From contig JADJQU010000015.1 in NCBI GenBank assembly GCA_016712565.1, positions 1 through 41,460 on the forward strand: DNA of 41,460 nt, given 5' to 3'. The notes beneath the pieces are model-generated. The model did not search any database. It saw nothing but the letters and a program-made list of their open reading frames with translations, and was not told the DNA's origin. The position numbers and the translations under genes were made by a program. The stretch comes from Planctomycetota bacterium (lineage in GTDB: Bacteria > Planctomycetota > UBA1135 > GCA-002686595). This document shows, in pieces, positions 26,552-35,071 of this stretch (position 1 is its first letter; the number at the start of each line of letters is the position of its first letter).

Positions 26552-26600
26552 CCAGGCGATGCGGGTCGCGGGTCGTGGACCCGCGCACCGCATCGCCTGG
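26552..26600. terminator. Strong bidirectional hairpin between convergent genes
   Basis: CCAGGCGATGCGG (26552-26564) pairs perfectly with CCGCATCGCCTGG (26588-26600). Inside, after a 2x2 mismatch, CGCGGGTC (26567-26574) pairs with GACCCGCG (26578-26585) around a GTG loop: 21 pairs in total. It lies midway between the stops at 26483 (+) and 26641 (-). It has no U-tract, like the other hairpins in this window. Confidence 0.65.
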
Positions 26601-26640
26601 TTCATTCCAGCCGTCGCTCGAGCCGCTCGGCCGGTCCCGA

Positions 26641-27363
26641 CTACTTGACGAAGGTGCCCTCCGTCAGCGTCTGGTTGCCGTTCGCTTCGATCGCCAGGAC
26701 TTCGTAGGGCTGCACGCCCGGCGCCAGCGAAGCGACGAACTCGGGGGGCACGGTCACGCTGGTCGCGCTCGCCGGGAGGGTGACCAGGAACCTGCCGACG
26801 ATGACCTGGTAGCCGGCGATGACGATCGGACGCGCGGGGAACCCGGGGGGCGTCGTGGTGACCGGGGTCCAGCTCACGCGCAGGAAGCTGTTGGGCCCCT
26901 GCTGGGTGCTCACTTGCGGCCCCGCCGGGATGGCGTGCGAGAACATCGACTCGCCCTCGATGATCTCGTTGTCGACCGTGAGGCCCTCGAAGTCGTACTC
27001 CCCCTCCGGGAACTTGCTGAGCAGTTCGTGCAACGGAAAGGCGTCCAACGACGGCTCCGCACCCTCGAAGAAGAGCTCGGTCATGCCCAGCTGCTTGTAG
27101 GCACCCTTGCCCTTGACCTCGAAGATGGTCTGCTTGTCCGGGCGCTTGATGCGCAGCGCCTTCCAGTCCTCGCCGTCGAGCGTGACGTGTACGCCCAGAT
27201 CGTTCGCGGACGCGTTGTATTCCCAGTAGATGCGGGAGAGCGACAGTTGCACTTCGCCTCCTGCCTTGGCCGCCAGGGGCGGAGTCGCCGCGCTGAGAAG
27301 GGCCGCGGCCGCGGCAAGCGTCAAGGTGACGGCGGAGGTGACGAAGGTGATTGCAGGTCTCAT
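26641..27363 (-). CDS. Secreted hypothetical protein, possibly with a fibronectin-like C-terminal domain
   Basis: 240 residues from ATG 27363, preceded by AAGGAA at 9 nt. The signal peptide is long and alanine-rich (VTSAVTLTLAAAAALLSAATPPLAAKA). The middle (LSLSRIYWEYNASANDLGVHVTLDGEDWKAL) and the PEGEYDFEGLTVDNEIIEGE segment look beta-rich. The C-terminal part (LRVSWTPVTTT...IVIAGYQVIVG...VTVPPEFVASLAPGVQPYEVLAIEANGNQT) has the W-to-Y-to-A/N spacing of a fibronectin type III-like strand set, a weak match. I do not recognise a family with confidence. An in-frame upstream extension to 27480 lacks any signal and is unlikely. Confidence 0.7.
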   Translation of the reverse strand: MRPAITFVTSAVTLTLAAAAALLSAATPPLAAKAGGEVQLSLSRIYWEYNASANDLGVHVTLDGEDWKALRIKRPDKQTIFEVKGKGAYKQLGMTELFFEGAEPSLDAFPLHELLSKFPEGEYDFEGLTVDNEIIEGESMFSHAIPAGPQVSTQQGPNSFLRVSWTPVTTTPPGFPARPIVIAGYQVIVGRFLVTLPASATSVTVPPEFVASLAPGVQPYEVLAIEANGNQTLTEGTFVK

Positions 27364-27773
27364 GGTCGATGTTCCTTGTCGATGGTCAGGCGGGTGCACC
27401 GGCACACCGCATGAACAGGACCCTAGGACTGCCAGCCTGAACGGACCGTGAACGCCCCTTCGAATTCGGACCGCGGCCACGCAGCCGAGCGCCCCGCCGA
27501 GCGCCCCCGTGAGCGTGCCGGCCCATGCCCCGCAACGGCACGGTCCCCCTGCGGATTTTCAGGTGCGCCATGAGCGCATCCCAAGACCGGAAGCGCCCGG
27601 CCGGATCTCCTCTGGCTCGCACATGCCCTGCGCCACGCACCCGGGGCGCCGCGCCGCCGGCGAGCAGGGCCGAGCGAGTGAACCCCGTGGCGGTTGCTCG
27701 CGGTTCGCGGCACCCGCGGAAGGCGCCGGAGCCGGGGAGGTCCGCCTGGACCGCCACGGTCAGCGCGCGCCGT
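27364..27773. other. 410-bp gap, no gene recognised
   Basis: It lies between purF and the hypothetical secreted protein, both on the minus strand. An open frame at 27386-27757 (-) is Arg/Gly/Ala-rich with no motifs and was not accepted. TAGGGT on the minus strand at 27420-27425 might be a -10, with a ~50-nt leader. Confidence 0.4.
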
Positions 27774-29282
27774 CTACTTCACGGGCACGCGCACGCGGAC
27801 CGAGACTTCGTCGCTCTTGACCTGGCCCTGGGCCTCGCAGCGTTCCCCTGCGATGGACTCCAGCATTTCCTTGGTCACGTCCCCGGTGGGGTACTCCCCG
27901 GTGAAGCAGGCGTTGCAGAAGCGCTCGATCTTTGGATTGCCGACCCGGGCGGCGGCGTTCATGCGCTCGCGGTCGATGTACAGCAGGTAGTCGGCGTCCA
28001 CGGCCTCGGTGATTTGCTGGTTGGTGCGACCGTTGGCGACGAATTCGGTCTTGGTCGCCATGTCGATGCCGTAGGGACAGGGCGAGACCAGGGGCGGGCT
28101 CGTGATCGCCATGTAGACGCGCTTGGCGCCGGCGGCGCGCGCCATGTGGACGATGCGGCGCGAGGTCGTGCCGCGCACGATCGAGTCGTCCACCAAGAGG
28201 ACGTTCTTGCCGTCGAACTCCAGCGGAATCGTGTTCAGCTTGCGCCGCACTCCGTTCGTGCGCGCCGCCTGGCTCGGCATGATGAAGGTGCGGCCGATGT
28301 AGCGGTTCTTGACCAGCCCTTCGCGGTAGGGCAGGCCCAGGCGCTCGGCCATGGCCATGGCGGCCTCGCGCGAGGAGTCCGGGATCGGGATGATCACGTC
28401 GGGCATCGGCGCGCGCGACGCCAGCCACTGATCCGCCAGGGCCTCGCCGAAGCGGCGGCGCGTCTTGTAGACGGAGATGTCGTCGAGCATCGAGTCGTGT
28501 CGCGCGAAGTAGACCAGCTCGAAGATGCAGGGGCGGTGGGGCTTGTCGGTCAGCTTGCGCGAGAGGATCTTGCGATCGGAACCGATGTAGATCGCCTCAC
28601 CCGCCCCGATGTCGAGCGTCTTCTTGTAGCCGATCACGTCGAGCACGACGCTCTCGCTGGCGCAGGCGTACCAGACGCCCTCTTCCGTGCGCTTCTCGCC
28701 GAAGCAGATCGGCTTGATGCCGAAGGGGTCGCGAAACGCGACCATGGCGCCGTCGGCCAGGATGCACACGACGGAGTAGGCGCCCTTCACTTCGGCGAAG
28801 ACCTTCTTGACGGCGAAGAACACATCCTCGGGGAGGATCTTGCTGCCCGGCTTGATGCGCTCCTCGAGGCCGCGCGCGAAGACGTAGAGAATCACCTCCA
28901 GGTCGCAGGAGCTGCTGATGCGCACGCCCGACAGGCCCAGGCGCTCCTTCAGCTCGAGGAAGTTCGTGACATTCCCGTTGTGCGCCATGGCGACGCCGAA
29001 CGGAAACACCATGTGGAAGGGCTGCACGTCCTCGTCGGTGCCCGCTCCCACCGTGGGGTAGCGCACGTGGCCCACGCCCAGGGACCCGCGCAGGCGCGGC
29101 ATGTTCTTCTCGTTGAACACGTCGCGCACCAGGCCGAGTCCCTTCTTGACGTGGAAGGAATCGGTGAAGGTGGTGATGCCCGCCGCGTCCTGGCCGCGGT
29201 GCTGCACCGCGAGCAGCCCCTCGTAGATCTCGAGGGCGACGTCGCTCTCCTTGGGGCCGTAGATGCCGATGAATCCGCACAT
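27774..29282 (-). CDS. purF: Amidophosphoribosyltransferase
   Basis: 502 residues. It catalyses the first committed step of purine synthesis, PRPP plus glutamine to 5-phosphoribosylamine. The N-terminus MCGFIGIYG exposes the Cys2 nucleophile after Met removal, without the propeptide of the Bacillus enzyme. The glutaminase half shows QHRGQDAAGI, HVRYPTVG and AHNGNVTN. The phosphoribosyltransferase half shows the PRPP loop VLLVDDSIVRGTTS. Cysteines in RPCIFELVYF, SPCPYGIDM and CNACFTGEYP match the spacing I recall for the [4Fe-4S] ligands of Bacillus-type PurF, so this copy probably carries the oxygen-sensitive cluster. It is complete, with no frameshift, and not in an obvious purine operon. 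Confidence 0.95.
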   Translation of the reverse strand: MCGFIGIYGPKESDVALEIYEGLLAVQHRGQDAAGITTFTDSFHVKKGLGLVRDVFNEKNMPRLRGSLGVGHVRYPTVGAGTDEDVQPFHMVFPFGVAMAHNGNVTNFLELKERLGLSGVRISSSCDLEVILYVFARGLEERIKPGSKILPEDVFFAVKKVFAEVKGAYSVVCILADGAMVAFRDPFGIKPICFGEKRTEEGVWYACASESVVLDVIGYKKTLDIGAGEAIYIGSDRKILSRKLTDKPHRPCIFELVYFARHDSMLDDISVYKTRRRFGEALADQWLASRAPMPDVIIPIPDSSREAAMAMAERLGLPYREGLVKNRYIGRTFIMPSQAARTNGVRRKLNTIPLEFDGKNVLLVDDSIVRGTTSRRIVHMARAAGAKRVYMAITSPPLVSPCPYGIDMATKTEFVANGRTNQQITEAVDADYLLYIDRERMNAAARVGNPKIERFCNACFTGEYPTGDVTKEMLESIAGERCEAQGQVKSDEVSVRVRVPVK

Positions 29283-29517
29283 GCTGGTGTGTTGGCCACG
29301 CCCGGTCGACGCAAGCGGCAGGGTGCACCGCTCCGAGGTTCCCGGCGCTCCCGCGCGGAGCGTCGCGAAGCCTTCGAACCCGAGTCTCGACCGGTCCGTG
29401 GACAGATGACAGTCTAGGCCCTCCGGGCTCGAACTTCCCGCGGCGAGGTCCCTTCCCCGCGGCCCCCTCGACTCATCGCCGCGCCCAGCACGCGGAGAAC
29501 CGGGCCGGACTGCCGAG

Positions 29518-30564
29518 ATGTTGGATCGCTACGCCCTCTACGAACTGTGCGTCCAGGCCCCTCTCCTCCAGGCGGCCTTCCTGCGCGCCGTCCACGGCGG
29601 CCGGCCGCTCTTGCTGCGCGAGGACTTCTCGGGCCGAGCCGCTCTGGCCCGCGCCTGGCTCGCCCAGGACGAACAGGCCCGCGCCTGGGCCGTGGATTCC
29701 GACGGGGAGGCCCTGGGATTGCCCACCGAGGCCCTGGGGAAGGCGCCCGAGGGCCCTAGGTACCGAGCCGCGCTCCCGGGACGGCCGGCCGCGGGCCTGG
29801 GGGTCGCGGCCCGCGGCCCCGACTCGGGACCCGGGACCCCGCCCATCCTTATTGCGGGCCGGGTGCCTGGGTCCCTGCCGCCCCACCCGAGGCCCGGGAC
29901 ACCCGGAGCGCGGCCCGCGGACCGGGCGCTCGCCCAGATCGAGCTCCCACCGGGCCCGGCCGGCCCCCCGGGCACGGGGTCAGCGTTCCCCCCTCCCCCG
30001 GCCGGCTCCCAAGACCCCGCGGGCGGTCCCGCGCCGCGGCTCGTTCGTCGTCTGGCCGACGTCCTGGCCCCGTCGCCCGGGGACCCGCCCATGGATGTGA
30101 TCCACGCGGGGAACTTCTCCCTGGGGTATCTCCCCGATCGGAGGGAGCTCTCGGCCTACCTTCGAGCGTGCCGCGCGCGACTGGCTCCGGGCGGAATTCT
30201 CGCCACGGACGCGTTCGGGGGCGCCTCGGCCTTTCAAACGGGTTTCACGGAGCGCGTGACCTACCTGCCGGACGGCCGACGGGTCCGCACGCTTTGGCGG
30301 CGGGTCGAAGCGGACCCGATCCGCGGAACCGTGGTCAACACGCTCTCCTTCCGCGTGGACCGGGAGGGAGAAGTGGAACTCGACCTGCCGGAGGCCTTCC
30401 ACTATCGCTGGCGACTCTGGTCCCTGCCCGAATTGCGCGAAGCCCTGATCGAAGCCGGATTCGAGTCCGTCGAGGGCTACCTCGAACTCGACCCCTCGGA
30501 CCCGCGGCCGGCGGCTCTCCGCGATCTCGGCCCCGACTGGACGCTGCTCGTGATTTCCCGCTGA
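29518..30564 (+). CDS. Class I SAM-dependent methyltransferase with a Pro/Gly-rich insertion
   Basis: 348 residues. The N-terminus (MLDRYALYELCVQAP, LLLREDFSGRAALARAWL) is the motif I region of a planctomycete methyltransferase group in which DFSG replaces the usual ExGxG; AVDSDGEAL is the acidic ribose-binding end of strand 2. The core resumes at MDVIHAGNFSLGYLPDRREL, RARLAPGGILATDAFGG and a C-terminal YRWRLWSLPELREALIEAGF. Between them lies about 130 residues where relatives (from memory) have ~40. It is rich in Pro, Gly, Ala and Arg (GPDSGPGTPP, PPGPAGPPGTG) and encoded by extremely GC-rich, palindrome-dense DNA at ~29750-30060. The substrate is unknown. It converges with the DinB gene. 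Confidence 0.75.
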   Translation: MLDRYALYELCVQAPLLQAAFLRAVHGGRPLLLREDFSGRAALARAWLAQDEQARAWAVDSDGEALGLPTEALGKAPEGPRYRAALPGRPAAGLGVAARGPDSGPGTPPILIAGRVPGSLPPHPRPGTPGARPADRALAQIELPPGPAGPPGTGSAFPPPPAGSQDPAGGPAPRLVRRLADVLAPSPGDPPMDVIHAGNFSLGYLPDRRELSAYLRACRARLAPGGILATDAFGGASAFQTGFTERVTYLPDGRRVRTLWRRVEADPIRGTVVNTLSFRVDREGEVELDLPEAFHYRWRLWSLPELREALIEAGFESVEGYLELDPSDPRPAALRDLGPDWTLLVISR

Positions 30565-30591
30565 TCCGCTCCCGAGACGGCGGCCGTTCAG

Positions 30592-30627
30592 GAGGGGCAG
30601 GACGGGCAGGAGAGGCAGGAGGGGCAG
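30592..30627. repeat. Four tandem copies of a 9-bp GA/GC-rich unit
   Basis: GAGGGGCAG, GACGGGCAG, GAGAGGCAG, GAGGGGCAG follow head to tail (30592, 30601, 30610, 30619), with a degenerate fifth unit after. They lie between the stops of two convergent genes. The strand is a purine-rich mirror-like tract with no palindrome. Confidence 0.75.
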
Positions 30628-30645
30628 GGGCGGGCGGGAGCAGCC

Positions 30646-31206
30646 TCACTCGAAGCCGCAGTCCTTCCAGCGCTTGGACCACTCCCACATGCCGTACTGG
30701 ACTTCCTTGGGCAGCGGATGCCCGAGTTCGCGCGCGAGCATGCAGATCTGGCCGCGGTGGTGCGCTTCGTGGGCGATGGCGTAGGCCAGGAACCCCACCA
30801 CGTCGGGCTTGAAGTCCTTCACGTGGCCGTCGCTGGATTCGGCGGCCTGGCGGATCACCTCGACCATGCACTTGGCGCTCTTCTTGAGCGCGCTCTGGGC
30901 CTGCTTGCGAGTGCACTTGGCGCGGTCGAGCTTGTCGGGAACGGCCATGCCCGGGGCGGTCACGGCGAGCCACATGTGGCGCACGTTGTGCATGTGGGCG
31001 GTGATCTGGGCGATGTTGCGGCCCCCTTCCAGGGCAGGGGCGGCGCGCCAGACCTTCTTGTCGAGGGCATCCAGCAGGAACTGGTTGATGCGCTCGTTGG
31101 TGGCGAAGGCCTCGGCCAGGGAGCGGGGGACGAAGAACGTCCGCGCTCGGGAGGGGCGCGCGGCGGTCGATCGGGTCGGGGAATTGGCCTGCTGGGAGTC
31201 GTCCAT
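30646..31206 (-). CDS. DinB/YfiT-like metalloenzyme-fold protein
   Basis: 186 residues, four-helix DinB fold. The metal-binding histidines fit: HMHNVRHMW in the second helix region and AIAHEAHHRGQICMLARELG near the C-terminus, the usual HxxxH pattern of this superfamily. Relatives include thiol-dependent transferases (bacillithiol or mycothiol type) and stress proteins; the substrate here cannot be read. The start at 31206 (MDDSQQANSP) gives a short disordered lead. It is divergent from the prolyl oligopeptidase. The shared GTATCCTAC at 31269-31277 contains TATCCT on the plus strand and TAGGAT on the minus strand, so it could serve both directions. Confidence 0.82.
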   Translation of the reverse strand: MDDSQQANSPTRSTAARPSRARTFFVPRSLAEAFATNERINQFLLDALDKKVWRAAPALEGGRNIAQITAHMHNVRHMWLAVTAPGMAVPDKLDRAKCTRKQAQSALKKSAKCMVEVIRQAAESSDGHVKDFKPDVVGFLAYAIAHEAHHRGQICMLARELGHPLPKEVQYGMWEWSKRWKDCGFE

Positions 31207-31319
31207 GGTTCGTGATGCGTCAAATCCCCGCCGGGACTCGGAGTCGCCTTGGCGTCCCCCAGAAGGGGCGTATCCTACGCCGCGCGCGCCCTCCGTCGTC
31301 CCTCGCGCAGAACAGAACC

Positions 31320-33486
31320 ATGAAGAGCATGACCTTCGCCGTGTCCGCCGTCCCCTGCCTGCTGCTCGCCGTCGCCTGTGCCGCGGACCGACCGGAGCCC
31401 CGGCACGCCGCCCCCACGGCAGGGCTGTCCCTGGCCGAGTCCTCCTACCCGGCCGCGGCCCGGGGCGACCTGGTGGAGAACTACCACGGCACGCAGGTCG
31501 CGGATCCCTACCGTTGGCTGGAGGACCCCGACTCCGCGGCCACGCGGGCCTGGGTCGAGGCGGAAAACACCGTCACGTTCGCGCACTTGAACCGCATCGC
31601 CATCCGCCCCGCCCTCAAGGCGCGGCTCACGGAGCTGTGGAATTACGAGCGCTTCGGCCTGCCCCAGACCGGCAAGGGCCGCTATGTGTTCGCGCGCAAC
31701 GACGGCCTCCAGGCGCAGTCCGTGGTCTACACCAGCGAGGGCCTCGGCGGCGAACCGCGGGTGCTGATCGACCCCAACACGATGTCGACGGACGGCACGG
31801 TGGCGCTGGGGTCCATCAACCTCTCGGACGACGGGAAGTTCCTCGCTTACGGCGTGGCGGACGGCGGCTCGGACTGGAACATCTGGCGCGTGCGCGACGT
31901 CGCCACGGGTGCCGACCTCGACGACACGCTGCGTTGGATCAAGTTCAGCCCGCCGGTGTGGCTGCCGGATTCCTCGGGCATGTTCTACACGCGCTACGAC
32001 GCGCCGGCGGCGGGCCAGGAGCTTCAGGCCAAGAACGAATTCCAGAAGCTGTACTTCCACCGCCTGGGCACGCCCCAGGAGGCGGACCAGCTGGTCTACA
32101 AGCGCGACGACCACGCCAATTGGTCCTTCGGCCCCACGGTCAGCGAGGACGGCCGCTACCTCGTGATCCACGTCAACGAGGGCACGGACCCGCGCAATCG
32201 CCTGTTCTACAAGGACCTGAGCGACCCGGCCGCGCCGGTGGTCGAGATGCTCACGGACTTCGACGCGAACTACTCGTTCCTCGGCAACGAGGGGCCGCTC
32301 CTGTGGCTCTACACGGACCAGGGCGCTCCGCGCGGGCGCGTGATCGCCGTCGACACGCGGAATGCGGCGCGCGCGAACTGGAAGGTGCTGATCGAGGAGG
32401 CGGCGGAAACGCTCTCCGCGGTGAATCTGGTGGGCAACCACTTCATCGCCTCGTACCTGAAGGACGCGCGCTCCCAGGTGAAGGTGTTCGACCTGACGGG
32501 GAAGTTCGTGCGTGAAGTGACGCTGCCGGGCCTGGGCACCGCCGCGGGCTTCGCCGGCCGGCGTGCCGATGGAGAGACGTTCTACAGCTTCGCGGGATTC
32601 ACCACGCCGACGCGGATCTACCGCTACGACATTGCCGGGGGCAAGAGCGAACTCTACCGCTCGCCGAAACTCCTGTTCGATCCGTCCAAGTACACCACCG
32701 AGCAGGTCTTCTACGCCTCGAAGGACGGCACGCGCGTGCCGATGTTCCTGACGTACAAGACGGGCCTGAAGAAGGACGGCAAGAACCCGACGCTGCTGTA
32801 CGGATACGGCGGCTTCAACCTGTCGATGACGCCGAGCTTCGGGGCCTCGCGGCTGGCCTGGATGGAGCGCGGCGGCATCTACGCGGTCGCGAACCTGCGC
32901 GGCGGCGGAGAGTACGGCGAGGACTGGCACCAGGCCGGGACCAAGGCCCGGAAGCAAAACGTGTTCGACGACTTCATCGGCGCGGCCGAGTGGCTGACCT
33001 CGCAGGGCTACACCTCGCCGTCGAAGCTCGCGATCCAGGGCGGCTCGAACGGAGGCCTGCTCGTCGGCGCGGCGATCACTCCAGCGGCCCGACCTGTTCG
33101 GGGCGGCGCTGCCGCCGTGGGCGTGATGGACATGCTGCGGTTCCACAAGTTCACGATCGGGCGCCTGGACCAGCGACTACGGTTCCTCGGAGAACCCGGA
33201 GGAATTCCAGGCCCTGTACGCCTACTCGCCGTACCACAACCTGAAGCCCGGCACCTGCTACCCGCCGACGATGGTGACCACCGCCGACCACGACGACCGC
33301 GTGGTGCCCGGCCACAGCTTCAAGTTCGCCGCAGCCTTGCAACACGCCCAGGCCTGTGACAATCCCGTCCTGATCCGCATCGACGTGCGCTCCGGACACG
33401 GCGCGGGCAAGCCCACTGCGAAGCAGATCGAGCAGGCCGCGGACGAAATGGCCTTCGTCCTGGACGCCTTGGGCGAGGCCCATTGA
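31320..33486 (+). CDS. Secreted prolyl oligopeptidase family (S9A) peptidase, three indels near the active site
   Basis: About 720 residues. ATG 31320 opens a lipoprotein-like or signal sequence (FAVSAVPCLLLAVACAADRPEP; LAVAC is a candidate lipobox). The propeller domain follows the S9A entry YPAAARGDLVENYHGTQVADPYRWLEDPDSAATRAWVEAEN. The catalytic domain shows YGYGGFNLSMTPSF, NLRGGGEYGEDWHQAG, the nucleophile GGSNGGLL, ADHDDRVVPGHSFKF (Asp) and SGHGAGKPT (His), so the triad is intact. Between GGSNGG and PYHNLKPGTCYPP there are three breaks within ~90 bp: an extra C near 33081, a missing base near 33112, and two missing bases near 33162. Homology is otherwise uninterrupted. It cleaves short proline-containing peptides, here probably in the periplasm. 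Confidence 0.87.
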
Positions 33487-33573
33487 GAAATTCGGCCCCG
33501 GGGCGTTGAATATCCACCTGTCATTCCCGGTCGTCCGCACTTCCCCCTTCCCCATCCGCAAGGTCGCGCACCC

Positions 33574-34059
33574 ATGTCCTTTCGCCTGCCCCACGTTTTC
33601 CTGCTGCTTCCCGCCCTGCTCGTGCCCGCCGTCTTCGCCTTCGGGTGGAACGACGGCGAGGCGTCCGCCGCCGCCGTGCCCGCGGCGATTTCCGCCGAGG
33701 AGGAACTGGAGGAGCTGATGCACGGCATCGACAAGGACTTCGAGGCCGTGGTGCAGTCCATCGAGAAGAAGGACGCGGCCGCCGCCCTCGAACTGGTGCT
33801 CAAGATCCAGACGGCCGGAGTCTCGGCCAAGACGATGATGCCGCCCAAGCTGCGCACCATCGAGGAGAAGGACAAGGCCGCCTTCAAGGTCGGCTACCGC
33901 AAGGAGCTGAACAGCCTGCTCAAGGCCACGGCCGATCTCGACAACGCCCTTCTGGACGGCGACATGGAGAAGGCCAAGCAGGTCGCGGAGCAGATCGACG
34001 CGCTGAAGAAGAGCTCCCACGAGGTCTACAAGAAGATGCCGCGCAAGAAGAAGGACTAG
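33574..34059 (+). CDS. Exported cytochrome b562-like four-helix protein
   Basis: 161 residues. Signal peptide VFLLLPALLVPAVFAFG, then ~120 residues of charged helices. Aligned by eye with E. coli cytochrome b562, the helix starts (ELMHGIDKDF; ALELVLKIQTAG; PPKL; DNALLDGDMEKAKQVAEQ) match in order. Both axial haem ligand positions are kept: Met49 in the first helix and His149 in the last, exactly nine residues after AEQ as in b562. There is no CxxCH, so haem would be non-covalent. The role is probably periplasmic electron transfer or haem buffering. Some family members lack haem, and only the ligand pair argues for it here. A hairpin 33 nt after the stop probably ends the transcript. Confidence 0.75.
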   Translation: MSFRLPHVFLLLPALLVPAVFAFGWNDGEASAAAVPAAISAEEELEELMHGIDKDFEAVVQSIEKKDAAAALELVLKIQTAGVSAKTMMPPKLRTIEEKDKAAFKVGYRKELNSLLKATADLDNALLDGDMEKAKQVAEQIDALKKSSHEVYKKMPRKKKD

Positions 34060-34091
34060 TCCCGGGGCGGCAAGCCGCCGGCCGATTCCAA

Positions 34092-34132
34092 CGACACCCG
34101 CGCCCCTGGGACCGCCCGGAGCACGGGTGTCG
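34092..34132 (+). terminator. Hairpin after the cytochrome b562-like gene
   Basis: CGACACCCG (34092-34100) pairs perfectly with CGGGTGTCG (34124-34132). A short inner GGG/CCC stem is possible in the 23-nt loop, and a TTT follows shortly. It lies 33 nt after the stop. Confidence 0.5.
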
Positions 34133-34140
34133 CGCTTTGG

Positions 34141-34146
34141 TACGGT
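34141..34146 (+). promoter_or_regulatory. Candidate -10 element of the DUF72 gene
   Basis: TACGGT ends 8 nt before ATG 34155, right after the preceding hairpin. It predicts a nearly leaderless transcript. Confidence 0.4.
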
Positions 34147-34154
34147 AGGACCCC

Positions 34155-34993
34155 ATGGGCGAGTTCCTGTACGGAACCTCCAGCTGGTCGGAAAAGTCCT
34201 GGGCGGGCGTGTTCTATCCCGACGGCCTGCCGGCGGGGGCGCAGCTCGCCCACTACGCGACGCAGTTCCGAACGGTGGAGGCCGACGTGACCTACTACCG
34301 CGTGCCCGACGCGCGGCTGGTGCGCGGGTGGGAGGAAAAGACGCCCGAGGGCTTCGTGCTTTGGCCAAGTTCCCGCGCAGCATCGTGCACGGAGGCGAAC
34401 AGGCCGCGCCCGATCCGGAGCGCGTGCTGGCGCTGGAGCACGTGGGAGGCGATCTGTCGCGCTTCCTATCCGCCATGGAGCTGCTCGGCGCGAAGTGCGG
34501 CCCGCTGGTGCTGCAGTTTCCCTACTTCAACCAGAAGGCGTTCCGCTCCGTGGAGCCGTTCCTCGAGCGCCTCGACCGCTTCCTGGCCGAGTTGCCCCCG
34601 CGCTTCCGCTACGGCGTGGAGATCCGCAACAAGCAGTGGATCGCCGAGCCCCTGCTGGAGCTCCTGCGTCGCCACCGCGTGGCGTTGGTGCTGGTGGATC
34701 TGGCCTACATGCCCCACCCGGCGGACCTGGCCCAGAAGCACGAGCTGTTCACCACCGACTTCACTTACGCGCGCCTGATCGGCGACCGCAAGGCCATCGA
34801 CGCCTTGACCGAGCGCTTCGACCGGCTGGTGGTGGACCAGGGGCCGCGGCTCTCCCGCTGGGCCGAATTGCTGCGGGAGGCCGCCCGCCGCCTGCCGCGG
34901 ACCTTCGCCTACGCCAACAACCACTACGCCGGCTACGCGCCGGAGACGATCCGCGACCTGGCCGCGCGGGTCCTGGGCGACCCGGGGCCGTGA
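34155..34993 (+). CDS. DUF72 (YecE-like) protein, one frameshift
   Basis: About 280 residues. The start MGEFLYGTSSWSEKSWAGVFYP and EADVTYYRVPDARLVRGWEEKTPEGFVL are the characteristic N-terminus of this TIM-barrel-like family (GTSSW and FYP motifs). One missing base near 34362 (CTTTGGCC) shifts the frame; it resumes as AKFPRSIVHGG, then PLVLQFPYFN, RFRYGVEIRNKQW, VALVLVDLAYM, FTYARLIGDR and the conserved end RTFAYANNHYAGYAPETIRDL. The family is widespread but its biochemical function is still unassigned, as far as I know. The gene stands alone with its own predicted promoter and a possible terminator. Confidence 0.85.
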
Positions 34994-34996
34994 GCC

Positions 34997-35056
34997 AGTC
35001 GCCCCGAATTCCTCCCTGCCTGGCGGGGAACGGACCCGGCCCAGCCAGGGGCGACT
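34997..35056 (+). terminator. Possible terminator after the DUF72 gene, with alternative pairing
   Basis: AGTCGCCCC (34997-35005) pairs with GGGGCGACT (35048-35056). A competing stem CCTGGC (35019-35024) with GCCAGG (35044-35049) shares two bases with the right arm. The right arm touches the TAGAAT box of the next gene. Confidence 0.4.
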
Positions 35057-35061
35057 AGAAT
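35056..35061 (+). promoter_or_regulatory. Candidate -10 element of the GT9 gene
   Basis: TAGAAT ends 10 nt before ATG 35072. No -35 motif is visible in the GC-rich DNA upstream. Confidence 0.45.
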
Positions 35062-35071
35062 CGGGGCTGCC

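Noticed and set aside
27386..27757. Minus-strand 123-codon open frame between purF and the secreted hypothetical gene
   Set aside because: It has low-complexity Arg/Gly/Ala composition, no signal, no motif and no ribosome-binding site.
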